This document shows, piece after piece, positions 52,830 through 62,600 of a stretch of DNA of 64,000 nt. Numbering within the stretch: position 1 is the stretch's first letter; each line of letters starts with the position of its first letter. Source of the stretch: Magnetococcales bacterium (GTDB taxonomy: Bacteria; Pseudomonadota; Magnetococcia; Magnetococcales; Magnetaquicoccaceae); contig JADGAZ010000014.1 in NCBI GenBank assembly GCA_015231755.1, positions 1-64,000 of the forward strand, read 5' to 3'. A program made the position numbers and the translations under genes. Under the pieces are notes generated by a model. It did no database searches. It saw only the letters and a list, made by a program, of their open reading frames with translations, and had not been told where the DNA came from.

Positions 52830-55441
52830 GGAACCGCCTCCCGATCCGGTGGGTTTTGGTTTTGTCCGATCCAGGCAGGCAGGGTCAGGGTGAACAGGCT
52901 GCCGTGTCCGGGAGTGGACTCGACCTGGATCACGCCACCGTGCCGTTCGACGATCTTTCTGACAATGGCCAATCCCAAACCGGTGCCCGGGTACTCTTTT
53001 TTGCTGTGCAGCCTCTTGAAGGGCTGGAAAATCTGTTCTAAGTATTTTCCCTCCATGCCGATCCCGTTGTCGCGCACCCGGATCACCCAGAGTGCTCCGT
53101 TCGCTTCCGCCTCCACCCGCAGGATGGGATCCACACCCGGGCGACGAAACTTGATGCCGTTGCCGATCAGATTCTGAAAAACGCTGATCAAGGATGTGGC
53201 CTCTCCCCGCACCGTGGGCAGATCTTCCCAGGTGACCGAGGCGTGGCTCTCGACCATGCTGGTTTGCAGATTCTCCTGCACGGCTGCCAGACAATCGTTG
53301 AGCGCAACGGGGCGATGTCTGACTTCCAGCCGCCCGGAACGGGAATAGGCCAACAGATCCCATACCAGGGTCTGCATGCGTTTCGCCGCATCGGTGATAA
53401 AACGCAAATCCTCCTGAGCCGATTCGTTGAGAGTCGCTTCGCCCACATCCTCCCGCAAAAATTCCGCGTAGCTGTTCATGGTGCGCAGCGGTTCCTGAAG
53501 ATCATGACTGGCCACATAAACGAACTCTTTTAACTCCTGGTTGACCGCTTCGAGTTCGGCGGTGCGTTGTTGAACCCGCTGCTCCAGTTCGGCGTTGAGG
53601 AGGCGAATCTCCTCTTCTGCGTGTTTGCGTTCCGTGATGTCTTGCACCGTGCCACGCAACATGAGAATCCGACCATCGGCATCGTACAGAGACTCACCCC
53701 GGGTGGTGATCCAACGATGGGGTCCACCGTCTCCTGGAATCACCTCGGCGTCACACACGTAGGGCTTGCCTGTTGCCATGCTTTGCTCGATGGCCGCGGC
53801 CATGGACGTCCAGCTTTCCGGGGTGAAATAACTCCGAACCTCCGGATAACTGGCGGGTGGCAAAGCGGGATCCCGTCCATAAAGACGGTAGATTTCCTCC
53901 GACCAGGTATGCGTGTCGGTGCGCAGATCCCATTTCCAGTCGCCCAATCCGGCCAGACGCCGCGCCTCCCGCAGATTTTCTCCACTCTCCCGCAAGGCCG
54001 CCTCGGCCTCTTTGCGCGCCTGAATCTCCTCGATGACGGCGATGAAATAATCCGGAGTGGTATCGGCCTTCCAGACCAGCGAGACGGTCAGATTGATCCA
54101 CACCACGCTGCCATCCCTGCGGAAATACCGTTTTTCCATGGCATAGTTCTCGATCTGGCGGGCCAGCATGCGCTGCACATAATCCAGATCGGTATCCAGA
54201 TCCTCCGGATGGGTGATTTCCTGAAAGGTCAGGTTCAGCAATGCGTCATGGTCGTAACCCACGATTTGGCACAGCTTGCGATTGACCCGCAACCAGCGCC
54301 CCTCGGGAGATACCAACGCGATACCCACGGCGGCCTGTTCAAAAGTGGCCTCGAAGCGTATTTCGCTTTCTTGCAGCAAGGTATTGGTGGCCTGACGCAA
54401 AGCGGCCTCGGTCCATTTGATACGCTGGAGCGTCCGGGCGTTTTCGATCACCAGAGTGCAGATGCCCAGCAGGGAACGGGCGGTATCCAGATAACGCTCC
54501 CGGAAATGGGGAAACGCCAGATGATCGATCGCGATGGTCCCCACCGTGTGTCCCGCCCGATCCAGGCGCAGCAGAAATCCCTCACCCGAGCGGGTCCAGG
54601 CCCACTCCCGATGCAACTGCCGAATCTGCTCCTGCAACGCCGGCGGGATCCGGTCCATGGATTGCCAGGCCCCATCCACCCAACCCGCGAAATGAAATTC
54701 GGTGGGAGCGAACAGCATGCGGAACATCTCTTCGATGGCGGCAATGGCTTCCGGTTCGTCCTTGAGCAAAACCAGACGGCCCAAGAAATCCATGGCCGCC
54801 GAAAGATCGGCCATATCCCGGGTCTGACGGAGTTCCTTTTGTCTGGCGCGTTGTCGTTCCGTTTCCCAACGCAACCCGTTGACCGCCCGTTGCAACAGCA
54901 GGCGTGTGTAGTCCAGGCCCACGGCCAGACGCCGCACCGGAAGCCTGACCGCTGCGCCAAACTCCCGCAACCTGTCGTCGGCGTCCGGCAGAATAGCGGT
55001 ATCCAGCAACAACAGTTCCCGGGCGAAATCGTGAAAAAACTCGCCGGCCTGATCGCTTTGGAATCCCATGGAGGCCAGATGATCCGGCCAGGTGGCCAGC
55101 CAAGTGGGGGTGATCAGATAGGCTCCCCGGCTGATGGCCTCAGCCACCAGGGTCTTGCCCGCCACCAGATGGAAACATTCCGCCTGACGATCGATCCGGG
55201 TCATGGGCCAGTGGTCCGGAGGCGCATCCAGACCGGTGAGGCAGGCCCGCCCCAGAATCACCACCCCGGAGGTGCCCGGCAGCAGCAGGGGTTCCAACTC
55301 CTCCCAACGCATGGCCGGACGCCCGCATCGTACCGGATAGGCCATCACCTGGACATCGCTCCAGCCTTCCTCTTGCGCCGCGGCAAGCAGATCCGGATGG
55401 AAGTTGTGACAGCACAACACGCAAATCAAGGTATCACTCAT
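52826..55441 (-). CDS. Soluble PAS histidine kinase with DUF1638-like N-terminal domain
   Basis: The 871-residue protein has no membrane segment. Residues 1-190 resemble DUF1638, a cysteine-bearing domain that elsewhere occurs beside corrinoid methyltransferase genes. Supporting stretches are LICVLCCHNFHPDLL, ECFHLVAGKTL, AYLITPTWLATWPDHLASMGF and FFHDFARELLLLDTAI. A GAF-like region (about 210-340), two PAS domains (about 362-475 and 490-605), a coiled coil, a phytochrome-type HisKA domain with H646 in ASHDLQEPLR and a HATPase with GTGLGLAIV follow. It starts 3 nt after the UroD-like gene and is coupled by ATGA to the binding-protein gene. I infer that the N-terminus senses the corrinoid/UroD pair or its metabolite. 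The DUF1638 assignment is by pattern and is moderately sure. Confidence 0.87.
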   Translation of the reverse strand: MSDTLICVLCCHNFHPDLLAAAQEEGWSDVQVMAYPVRCGRPAMRWEELEPLLLPGTSGVVILGRACLTGLDAPPDHWPMTRIDRQAECFHLVAGKTLVAEAISRGAYLITPTWLATWPDHLASMGFQSDQAGEFFHDFARELLLLDTAILPDADDRLREFGAAVRLPVRRLAVGLDYTRLLLQRAVNGLRWETERQRARQKELRQTRDMADLSAAMDFLGRLVLLKDEPEAIAAIEEMFRMLFAPTEFHFAGWVDGAWQSMDRIPPALQEQIRQLHREWAWTRSGEGFLLRLDRAGHTVGTIAIDHLAFPHFRERYLDTARSLLGICTLVIENARTLQRIKWTEAALRQATNTLLQESEIRFEATFEQAAVGIALVSPEGRWLRVNRKLCQIVGYDHDALLNLTFQEITHPEDLDTDLDYVQRMLARQIENYAMEKRYFRRDGSVVWINLTVSLVWKADTTPDYFIAVIEEIQARKEAEAALRESGENLREARRLAGLGDWKWDLRTDTHTWSEEIYRLYGRDPALPPASYPEVRSYFTPESWTSMAAAIEQSMATGKPYVCDAEVIPGDGGPHRWITTRGESLYDADGRILMLRGTVQDITERKHAEEEIRLLNAELEQRVQQRTAELEAVNQELKEFVYVASHDLQEPLRTMNSYAEFLREDVGEATLNESAQEDLRFITDAAKRMQTLVWDLLAYSRSGRLEVRHRPVALNDCLAAVQENLQTSMVESHASVTWEDLPTVRGEATSLISVFQNLIGNGIKFRRPGVDPILRVEAEANGALWVIRVRDNGIGMEGKYLEQIFQPFKRLHSKKEYPGTGLGLAIVRKIVERHGGVIQVESTPGHGSLFTLTLPAWIGQNQNPPDREAVP

Positions 55442-55444
55442 GCC

Positions 55445-56485
55445 TCACGCATCCACCCATTCCAGAGGATACCGGCCCCAGTGGCGGGTGGCCTCGCCGA
55501 TGGCCAGCAACACGTCGTCGGGTGTCTGGAAGGGGATTTCGCCATGGTTGTCGGACAGCAGGAATCCTCCCCCCGGTCCAGCCACCCGGATCACCTCTTT
55601 CACTTCCCGTTCGGCCTCCTCCGCGCTCCAGCGACGCATGGCGATACCGTTCAAATTCCCCAGCAGGGTGATTTTTCCGTGTGCCGCAATTTTCCAGGCG
55701 GAGATGTCTTCCAGGGTGCTGATGCCCACGACAGCGGAACCGGTGGCCGCAATCTCGTCAACAATCGTCAAGCCCCGTCCTGAGGCCAGATGCGTGGCGG
55801 TGGGACCCTGGATGCGGGCCAGGGTGCGACAGGCAATGGGATAACCGGTTTGCCGATATAGCTCACGGGGAATGTTGGTCGTGGAGGAGATCGGGTCGAA
55901 ATAACAGATGGTCGTGGCCCCGGCGGCCAATTGGGCGTTGGCCCAATCCACGCAAAAGGCCTCGTTGACCGCCATCAACCGGGCGAAACGCGCCGGGTGT
56001 TCGTAGATCAATTCAATGTAACGGTCGAATCCCATCTGCATCACCGGCAGGGAAAACGGGGAGACGGCCACACCAATGATGGGAATTTCCTCTTTGGCCT
56101 GCCGTTTCAGTCCCTGAATGGCCTCCAACACCCGGAACAGACAAGGCGTGCTGGCCACCCGGGGCGGTTCCAGGGTATCGATGTCGCTGAAGTCTCGAAT
56201 CACCGGAGCGCCGGAATTGGGCGGACCATCCTCCACGAACAGGGTCGAACCGCCAAAGGCTTCGATTTCCAGCGAAGCGTAAAAAAACGGAAAAAAGCAA
56301 TCCCCCCCATATTTGCGCCGCAGGCGCATCTGTCCTTCGATCACATGATCCGCACGGGAAAAATAGTCCTGGATGGTCAGTCCGAGTTCCTTGGCGCCAT
56401 GCATGGTGGTCAGCAGGATCAGGGGCACCCGGTCCGGTTCCCGATGGGAAAGAGTGGTCAAGACCCGTTGCATGGCGGTCATCAT
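55445..56485 (-). CDS. MtaA/UroD-fold methyltransferase-like protein with altered zinc site
   Basis: The 346-residue protein has the TIM-barrel pattern of the MtaA/CmuA branch of uroporphyrinogen decarboxylase-like proteins, with LSHREPDRVPL near the start and LLGNLNG near 274-280. Active MtaA-type enzymes bind zinc through HxC and a later Cys to activate a thiol for methyl transfer. Here the first site is H232-L-A234 and the second lies in SDNHGEIP (around H314), so both cysteines are missing. The decarboxylase motif of HemE is also absent. The ATG overlaps the corrinoid-protein stop as ATGA. It may be a non-catalytic sensor, or use other ligands. Confidence 0.88.
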   Translation of the reverse strand: MMTAMQRVLTTLSHREPDRVPLILLTTMHGAKELGLTIQDYFSRADHVIEGQMRLRRKYGGDCFFPFFYASLEIEAFGGSTLFVEDGPPNSGAPVIRDFSDIDTLEPPRVASTPCLFRVLEAIQGLKRQAKEEIPIIGVAVSPFSLPVMQMGFDRYIELIYEHPARFARLMAVNEAFCVDWANAQLAAGATTICYFDPISSTTNIPRELYRQTGYPIACRTLARIQGPTATHLASGRGLTIVDEIAATGSAVVGISTLEDISAWKIAAHGKITLLGNLNGIAMRRWSAEEAEREVKEVIRVAGPGGGFLLSDNHGEIPFQTPDDVLLAIGEATRHWGRYPLEWVDA

Positions 56486-57141
56486 CGATTTTGCCCTTCC
56501 CATTGGCGCAGAATGCGAATCCCCTCCGCGGCGTTGCGTCCCATGGCGTCCGCTCCCACCTCCCGCCACAGATCCGGATCGAACAAAAACGGCGCCCCAC
56601 CCACCAGAATGCGCACCGCCACCCCTTTGGTCCGCAGGGCGTTCCGAACCTCTCGCACCTTGAGCGCGGAAGGAAGCATCAAAACGGAGATGAGCAGTTC
56701 CTCCACCCGATCGACGATTACCCGTTCCACCAACTCTTCCACGCTCAGGCGTCCGTAATCCAGCAATGGAAAGCCGCTGGCGCGCAGAATGGAATAGACG
56801 ATCCGTTTGCCCAACATGTGATAATCATGCAGCACCACAATAGCCCGCCTGGGTTGTCCTTCAGGCATCTCCGTATGTTCGGCATCAAAAGCCCGACTCA
56901 CCAGATCCTCGCACATGCGACCACTCATGTAGACCTGGGACAAGGCGATGCAACCCGATTCCCAATCACTCCCGATACGTTCCAAGGTGGGCACGATGAG
57001 ACTTTCCACCATGTCGAGGGGGGGATCCATGGCCAAGGCCTGTTGAAACAATGCTTCGGCACGGGAGCGGTCAAAGGATTCAAGGGCATCCCGGAATTGA
57101 TCGAGCAGCGTTTGTGTGTTCACGATCAAAGGTTCGTGCAT
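56482..57141 (-). CDS. Corrinoid (B12)-binding protein
   Basis: The 219-residue protein has the helical cap module (about 8-90) and a Rossmann-type cobalamin-binding domain. The base-off motif DxHxxG is intact at D106-G111 (H108 would coordinate cobalt), with S152-V-L154 and GG181-182 completing the usual set. Such proteins carry methyl groups between methyltransferases, or sense light or B12 status. GGAG lies just before the ATG at 57141, which fixes the start although the frame is open further upstream. It is the first gene of the eight-gene run and coupled to the UroD-like gene. No cobalamin riboswitch is seen upstream. Confidence 0.92.
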   Translation of the reverse strand: MHEPLIVNTQTLLDQFRDALESFDRSRAEALFQQALAMDPPLDMVESLIVPTLERIGSDWESGCIALSQVYMSGRMCEDLVSRAFDAEHTEMPEGQPRRAIVVLHDYHMLGKRIVYSILRASGFPLLDYGRLSVEELVERVIVDRVEELLISVLMLPSALKVREVRNALRTKGVAVRILVGGAPFLFDPDLWREVGADAMGRNAAEGIRILRQWEGQNR

Positions 57142-57328
57142 GATCTCTCCGCAAGGGCTGAATCCGCCTTTATGAGTGCGTCCGGACCCTTCGTCATGCG
57201 TATCGGCAATGCGATAAAGGATCGATTCGCGTTTCAAGAACCCTTTTTTTGCGTAGAAATCGGGCATGGGTCAAGGCCGATCGTCTGTTTTAGGTAAGTT
57301 TGTGAATATTAACATGATCAGGGTATTC

Positions 57329-57357
57329 ATTATACAGACACTCACACACATTGGCCA
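57329..57357 (-). promoter_or_regulatory. Candidate promoter of the corrinoid signalling operon
   Basis: On the minus strand a consensus TATAAT (57334-57329) is preceded at 17 bp by TGGCCA (57357-57352), a weak -35. The leader to the corrinoid gene would be about 180 nt. Confidence 0.5.
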
Positions 57358-57708
57358 GGACGTAATCTTTGTGTTGACTTACGTATTGACCACATAAAAC
57401 AATTTCAACTGTTTGACGAGCCGAAAAACATAATTTAAAGCAAATACAACAAACTTAAAATAAATTGACAGGATGACAGGAATGACAATAAATTGCCATG
57501 CAAGTCCTGGAGCTTTATTTTGCAAGTCGCCGAAAGTCCCCGGCGGGAGATCGCATGCGGCGACGGCAGCAAAATCAGCCTGTGTCCAGGATCAGGCATC
57601 ACACGCCCCTCCTTTACCCATTTGGATTCACCAAACAGCACCCGGTCCATTGGAATATCGATCTGGATTCCGTATCCAGAAAAATCAAATGCGATATTGA
57701 AGATGAAC
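57358..57708. other. AT-rich divergent intergenic region
   Basis: No supportable gene. The segment is clearly richer in A and T than its flanks from about 57360 to 57520. A GC-rich hairpin with arms GTCGCC (57526-57531) and GGCGAC (57559-57564) stands out. Short repeats of GACA(G)GAT/GAAT occur near 57465-57490. Confidence 0.5.
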
Positions 57709-57738
57709 TTGACCTGAATGCACTTGAAATGATATTAT
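57709..57738 (+). promoter_or_regulatory. Candidate promoter of the DUF4177-yidD-M48 genes
   Basis: TTGACC (57709-57714) and TATTAT (57733-57738) are 18 bp apart. A start near 57746 would leave a leader of about 40 nt before the DUF4177 gene. Confidence 0.5.
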
Positions 57739-57785
57739 TAATTGATTGCATTAATAGTCAATCTTAACGACAGGGAGTCTTCAGG

Positions 57786-58004
57786 ATGACGGCACAATTC
57801 AAGGAATACAAAGTATTGCATGTGGTCGAAGGTGGTTGTGGCACCATCTTTCTCGGTGCATCTGGCCTTCCCCTGCAAAAAATGGAAGCCGAACTCAATC
57901 GTCTTGCCGCCGAAGGTTGGCAATTGGTGTTTCAGGTCATCGAAAAAAAGCGGTTCGCTCTGTTCTGGACCCGTGAAGCAGTGATCATCACCATGGGCCG
58001 TTGA
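57786..58004 (+). CDS. DUF4177-family small protein
   Basis: The 72-residue protein has the pattern YKVLHV...LNRLAAEGWQLVFQVI, typical of the DUF4177 family of short alpha/beta proteins. No function is known. GGGAG lies about 8 nt before the ATG. The yidD gene follows after 3 nt, so the genes are probably read together from the promoter at 57709. Confidence 0.85.
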   Translation: MTAQFKEYKVLHVVEGGCGTIFLGASGLPLQKMEAELNRLAAEGWQLVFQVIEKKRFALFWTREAVIITMGR

Positions 58005-58007
58005 CGG

Positions 58008-58226
58008 ATGCGGGGTTTTTTGATCCGTTTGATCCGCGGCTATCAGGCCAGAGGCGGTGGGCGTGCGCTTCTGGTGGATTGCAATTTTACGCCCAGTTGT
58101 TCCGAGTATGCCATTCAGGCACTCGAAAAGTATGGATTGTGGCAAGGGATCCGGTTGGCCGCCAACCGGATCCATCGCTGCCGCGATCCCAACCGTATCC
58201 AACCCCTGGATGATCCCCTGCCATGA
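58008..58226 (+). CDS. yidD: Membrane protein insertion efficiency factor YidD
   Basis: The 72-residue protein has the family signature [18 protein letters not shown] followed by [10 protein letters not shown] and a C-terminal DDPLP. YidD is a small inner-membrane-associated protein that helps YidC insert membrane proteins. It is usually found in the rpmH-rnpA-yidD-yidC cluster, so its place here beside a DUF4177 gene and a protease gene is unusual. Its stop overlaps the next ATG as ATGA. Confidence 0.95.
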   Translation: MRGFLIRLIRGYQARGGGRALLVDCNFTPSCSEYAIQALEKYGLWQGIRLAANRIHRCRDPNRIQPLDDPLP

Positions 58227-59473
58227 GCCTCTTTGATTTTGAATTGCCTCAAAAGGATCTGGATCAACTGGAAGACCGGTTGCGCGCCCATCTCCGGGAG
58301 TTGCCCGACGCCCAACGCCGGGAGTACTACAACGCGGTCAATCCACGACTGCGGGATCCGGATACCTTCGTGGTGCTCTGCTGGTCCTTGGGCCTGTTGG
58401 GGTTGCATCATGTTTACCTGGGACGATGGCTCTCCTTTCTCCGGGATCTGATTGCCGGAGCCTGTGGGGTGGGCATCCTCATCTTCTGGATGCTCAATGG
58501 TGAATGGACCTATGCCGCGTTGCTGTTCGCGATCGCGGTCGCCGTGAACTTGTTCGACACCATCTACAGTCTGGCCCTCTCCCAAAGAATCGTCCAGAAA
58601 CACAACATCATGCTTGGACTGACTTGGCTCAACCACAACGGTCATCCCCTGGAGAAAAATCAGCCCCGGGAACTGCTGCCTTCCGCCGAGAATCGGGCCA
58701 TCACCCAGACCGACCGAAAACTGGGGATTTTCCTGGCGGCGGGGACATCCCTGTTTGCCGGGATCATCGGTTTGTTTTATTTTATTTTTATTCCGATCCT
58801 GTCCGAATGGGTCGCCACGGCCCTGCCGGAAAACACCATTCTGGTCTCCACCGAACCAGAAGCCGCCGAAGCCCTCGACCAGATGAAAGCCTTCACGGCC
58901 TCCGAACTGCCCCCCCGCGAGCAGGAACGACTGCGGACCTTGTTTCGCGCCATTCCTCCAAACGAAAAGAAACACGCCAAATATTTTCTTTTTCTGCGCA
59001 AAGGAAACAAACTGGGGGCCAATGCCTTCGCCTTTCCCCGGGGACAGGTGGTATTGACGGACGAACTGGTGAAATTGACCCAAAACGATCAGGAACTGAT
59101 CGCGATCATGGCCCATGAACTGGGCCATTTGCAGTACCGCCACGGGGTGCAAACCTTTGTGCAAAACTCCACCATGCTGGCGATCACGGCCTGGGTGACC
59201 GGCGACATGACCTCGATTGCCGGAGCCGCGGGCATCATGATGAATCTGGCCTTGAATGCCAACTACTCCCGCCAGTTTGAACGGCAGGCGGATGACCACG
59301 CCTTGCACCATCTCCAGAAAAACGGCATTCCCGTGTCCCATTTTGTCAATTTGCTCAAGCGGCTCAAGGAGACCAGGAAATCAGGAGCCTCCGAAACGAA
59401 CTTCCTGGCATCTCACCCTCCCACGGAAGAGCGCATTCAGCACCTTTCCAGTGGCAGTGGCACGCCGATTTAG
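58223..59473 (+). CDS. TM2-domain membrane protein fused to an M48-like zinc protease
   Basis: The 416-residue protein starts with a cytoplasmic segment and a TM2-like pair of membrane helices (about residues 50-115, with [19 protein letters not shown]). A further membrane segment lies near 175-195, and then an M48 peptidase domain. Zinc motif HELGH is at 298-302, and the third ligand is probably the Glu of [10 protein letters not shown]48 proteases of this HtpX/BepA type degrade damaged membrane or outer-membrane proteins. Coupling to yidD by ATGA suggests a link between membrane insertion and quality control. Confidence 0.9.
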   Translation: MSLFDFELPQKDLDQLEDRLRAHLRELPDAQRREYYNAVNPRLRDPDTFVVLCWSLGLLGLHHVYLGRWLSFLRDLIAGACGVGILIFWMLNGEWTYAALLFAIAVAVNLFDTIYSLALSQRIVQKHNIMLGLTWLNHNGHPLEKNQPRELLPSAENRAITQTDRKLGIFLAAGTSLFAGIIGLFYFIFIPILSEWVATALPENTILVSTEPEAAEALDQMKAFTASELPPREQERLRTLFRAIPPNEKKHAKYFLFLRKGNKLGANAFAFPRGQVVLTDELVKLTQNDQELIAIMAHELGHLQYRHGVQTFVQNSTMLAITAWVTGDMTSIAGAAGIMMNLALNANYSRQFERQADDHALHHLQKNGIPVSHFVNLLKRLKETRKSGASETNFLASHPPTEERIQHLSSGSGTPI

Positions 59474-59616
59474 AAACAGTTTTAACAGGATGGATTGTTT
59501 TTCCGGTGGCAGGCCAGCAGGGGGAAAGACTCCCTGGCCTTGAAGGTTGCGAGGATGATATAAAAGCAAAGTGAAGCTTGCTGGACGTAACGCGCAACCT
59601 TTATGGATCCGGATCC

Positions 59617-62600
59617 ATGCCCAATACAAACCCGCTTTTCCCCTTTGTCCACTCCGCCTTTCGTGACATCCGGAAAGGCAAGCCTCTGTCTCTTCTGGCC
59701 ATTGCCGTGCTGATCTGGTGTCTGGTCACAGGGGTTGCCCAGGCCCAGGACCATAAACCAGACAATCCCCCCCCGGTCCAGATCGAAAACTTCACCCCGC
59801 AAGGTCTGCTTAAAACCAACACCCGGCAAGTAACGGTACGCTACAGTCAGCCGATGGTGCCTTTTGGCGTCTCCAGACAGACCACACCCCCTTTTGCGGT
59901 GAATTGTCCCGTGGCCGGACAGGGCCGCTGGCTCGACAGTCGCAACTGGCTGTATGAATTCGATCACGATCTGCCCGCGGGCGTCCGGTGTATTTTCACC
60001 CCCCGATCCGAGCTGCGCGGCCTCGACCAGCAGCCGGTGAAAGGAGAACCATCTTACCGTTTCATCACCGGCGAACCCGCCATTCTGTCTTATATTCCGT
60101 ATCAGACCGTCACCGAGGATCAGGTTTTCATTCTCGCCGCCAACACGCTGCTGGACAGGAAATCGGTTCAGGCCCATCTGTATTGCGACATTCCCGGCAT
60201 TGGGGAACGGATCGGAGTCCGGTTGCTCAGTGGGGATGAACTCCAGACCCTCTTAAAAGTCCAGGGCTATTTTGCCAACTCCCATCTGGACAAACTGATG
60301 TCCGGTGGCCGTGGCCCCCTCTACGCCAGTCGTTTGCCGAAAAATGCCACCCCGATGGACCAATGGCTCGCCATGGCCACCTGGGACGACTCCCCGATCG
60401 TAGCCGCCCAGTGTCAACGGCGTCTTCCCAACGATACCGGCTTCGATCTGGTGTGGGACAAGGGGATCCGTTCCAAAGGGGAGATCGAATCCAGCAAACC
60501 GCAACGGCTGTCATTCAAGGTACGTTCCCCGTTCAGCGCGACCTTTGAATGCAGTCGTGCCAACAAGAACGCCCAATGCATGCCGATTCTGCCCATGACG
60601 CTCCATTTTTCCGCCCCCATCTCCCGCGAAGATGCCCTGCGGATTCGGCTCAAAGGCAGAAACGGCACCCTCTATCCTTCGACGCTGCAACGGGATCTGA
60701 ACGACAAGAAAAACACCACAGACACCCAGTCCTGGGAAAATCAAATCACGCTGCCCGGTCCTTTTCCGGTGGAAGAGACCTTCACGCTGGAGATCCCCCC
60801 CACCCTCCGGGATGACGCGGGGCGCGCTTTGCTCAATCAGGACCGCTTTCCCCTGAAGGTCCAAACCGATCCGACGCCCCCCCTGGCCAAATTTTCCGCT
60901 CCCTTTGGCATCATCGAGGCCAAAGGAGGGGCCATGCTCCCCGTCACCCTGCGCAACCTGGAGTCCCTGTTGCCCCTGGACCCGGAACATCCAGGTTCCG
61001 AAGCCCGGGAACCCGACGCGACATCCCCGGTCAGTCCGGGAAGCACGCCGACTCCATCGGTCACGGATTCCGGGCCAGAACCCTCGGAAGTGCGGGGTCA
61101 TTGGCTGCGTGTGGACAATCCCTGGGAGTTTGTCTCCTGGATGTCACGGGTGGACAAGGCCCGCAGTCACAAAAAAGAACCCGACGACAACGACGGGGAA
61201 GGCGAAGCCGCCCAAAACGCCGCGGATGACACCCCTCCCCATCGGCCTGGAGAAATTTCGGTCTTCGAGTCCCTGAAATCGGATCCACAAGCCAAACTGG
61301 AGACCTTTTCGGTTCCCAGACCCGGAGGCGGTAAACCATTCGAGGTGATGGGCATTCCCCTGCCCGGTCCCGGCTATTATGTGGTGGAGTTGGCGAGTGA
61401 TCGGCTCGGCGCCTCGCTCCATGGGGAAAACAAACCCTATTACGTGCCGACCGCGGTGCTGGTTACCAATCTGGTGGCCCACTACAAACGGGGGGAGTCC
61501 TCTTCCCTGGTCTGGGTGACCACCCTGGATGAGGGCAAACCGGTGGCGGGTGCCCAGGTATCCATCACCGATTGCGCCGGCACGCCGATCCACGAGGCAT
61601 CCACCAACGCCGAAGGGGTGATGATTCTGCCGAATCCCGTGCCCCTCAACAAAAACCCGCCCCAGTGCGAAAACAACGCATTCGTCATTGTCGCCAAGTC
61701 GGGTGAAGACTCCACCTTCACCCTTTCGTCGTGGGACAAGGGCATTGAACTCCATCAATTCAACCTGCTCACGACGGATCCGCTCCAGACGAGTACCCAT
61801 TTCACCACCATTTTTGATCGTACCTTGCTGCGGGCTGGCGAAACCGTCTCCATGAAACATATCGCCCGCCAGTTGGTGGCCAAGGGATTTGCTCAGCCGA
61901 ATCTGCGCGACGGACCCAAACAGGCGCGTATTCGCCATCAGGGCAGTGAACAGATCTATGCCCTGCTGCCCCTGGAATGGGACGACCACGGAGTTGCGGT
62001 GCAAAGCTGGTCGATCCCCAAGGAGGCCAAATCCGGCCATTACGTCGTCGAATTGATCTCCCCCACGATCCCGGAGGCCATGATCCCCATCTCCGGCTCG
62101 TTCCGGGTGGACGCGTTCCGGGTTCCCACCATGAAGGCCACCATCGCACCCGCTCCCAACGATCCAACCGATTCGGGCCGGGTTTCGTTCGATCTTCAGG
62201 CGCACCATCTTTCCGGCGGCGCAGCCCGGCAGTTGCCCGTGCAACTGCGGGGCATGCTGCAACCGAAAACCATCGCCTTCGACGACTACGAAGAATTCCA
62301 GTTCGCCAATGGCCCGGTTCGGGAAGGTATCGAAAAACCCGAAGGAAACGCCGCAGCCGATGGCGAACCGGAAAAAGGGAAAAACAAAATCCTGCCGGTG
62401 CAATCCCTGATCCTGGACAACGCCGGCAGTGCCCGTGCCAGTTTCTCCGGACTGGCCCCCACCACCACGCCTCAAACCCTGCTGGCGGAAATGGAGTTCC
62501 AGGACGCCAACGGCGAACGGGTGACGGCGTCCACCCAAATGACCCGCCTGCCATCCGGAATCGTGCTGGGCATCAAGACCGACAACCTGCACGAAGGTGA

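Noticed and set aside
57435-57767. Several short frames on both strands in the AT-rich spacer
   Set aside because: They overlap each other in different frames, lack ribosome binding sites and have no recognisable features.
57142-57785. Cobalamin or c-di-GMP riboswitch upstream of the corrinoid operon
   Set aside because: I looked for the B12-box pattern and the conserved GEMM core on both strands and found neither. The only structure is a simple GC hairpin.
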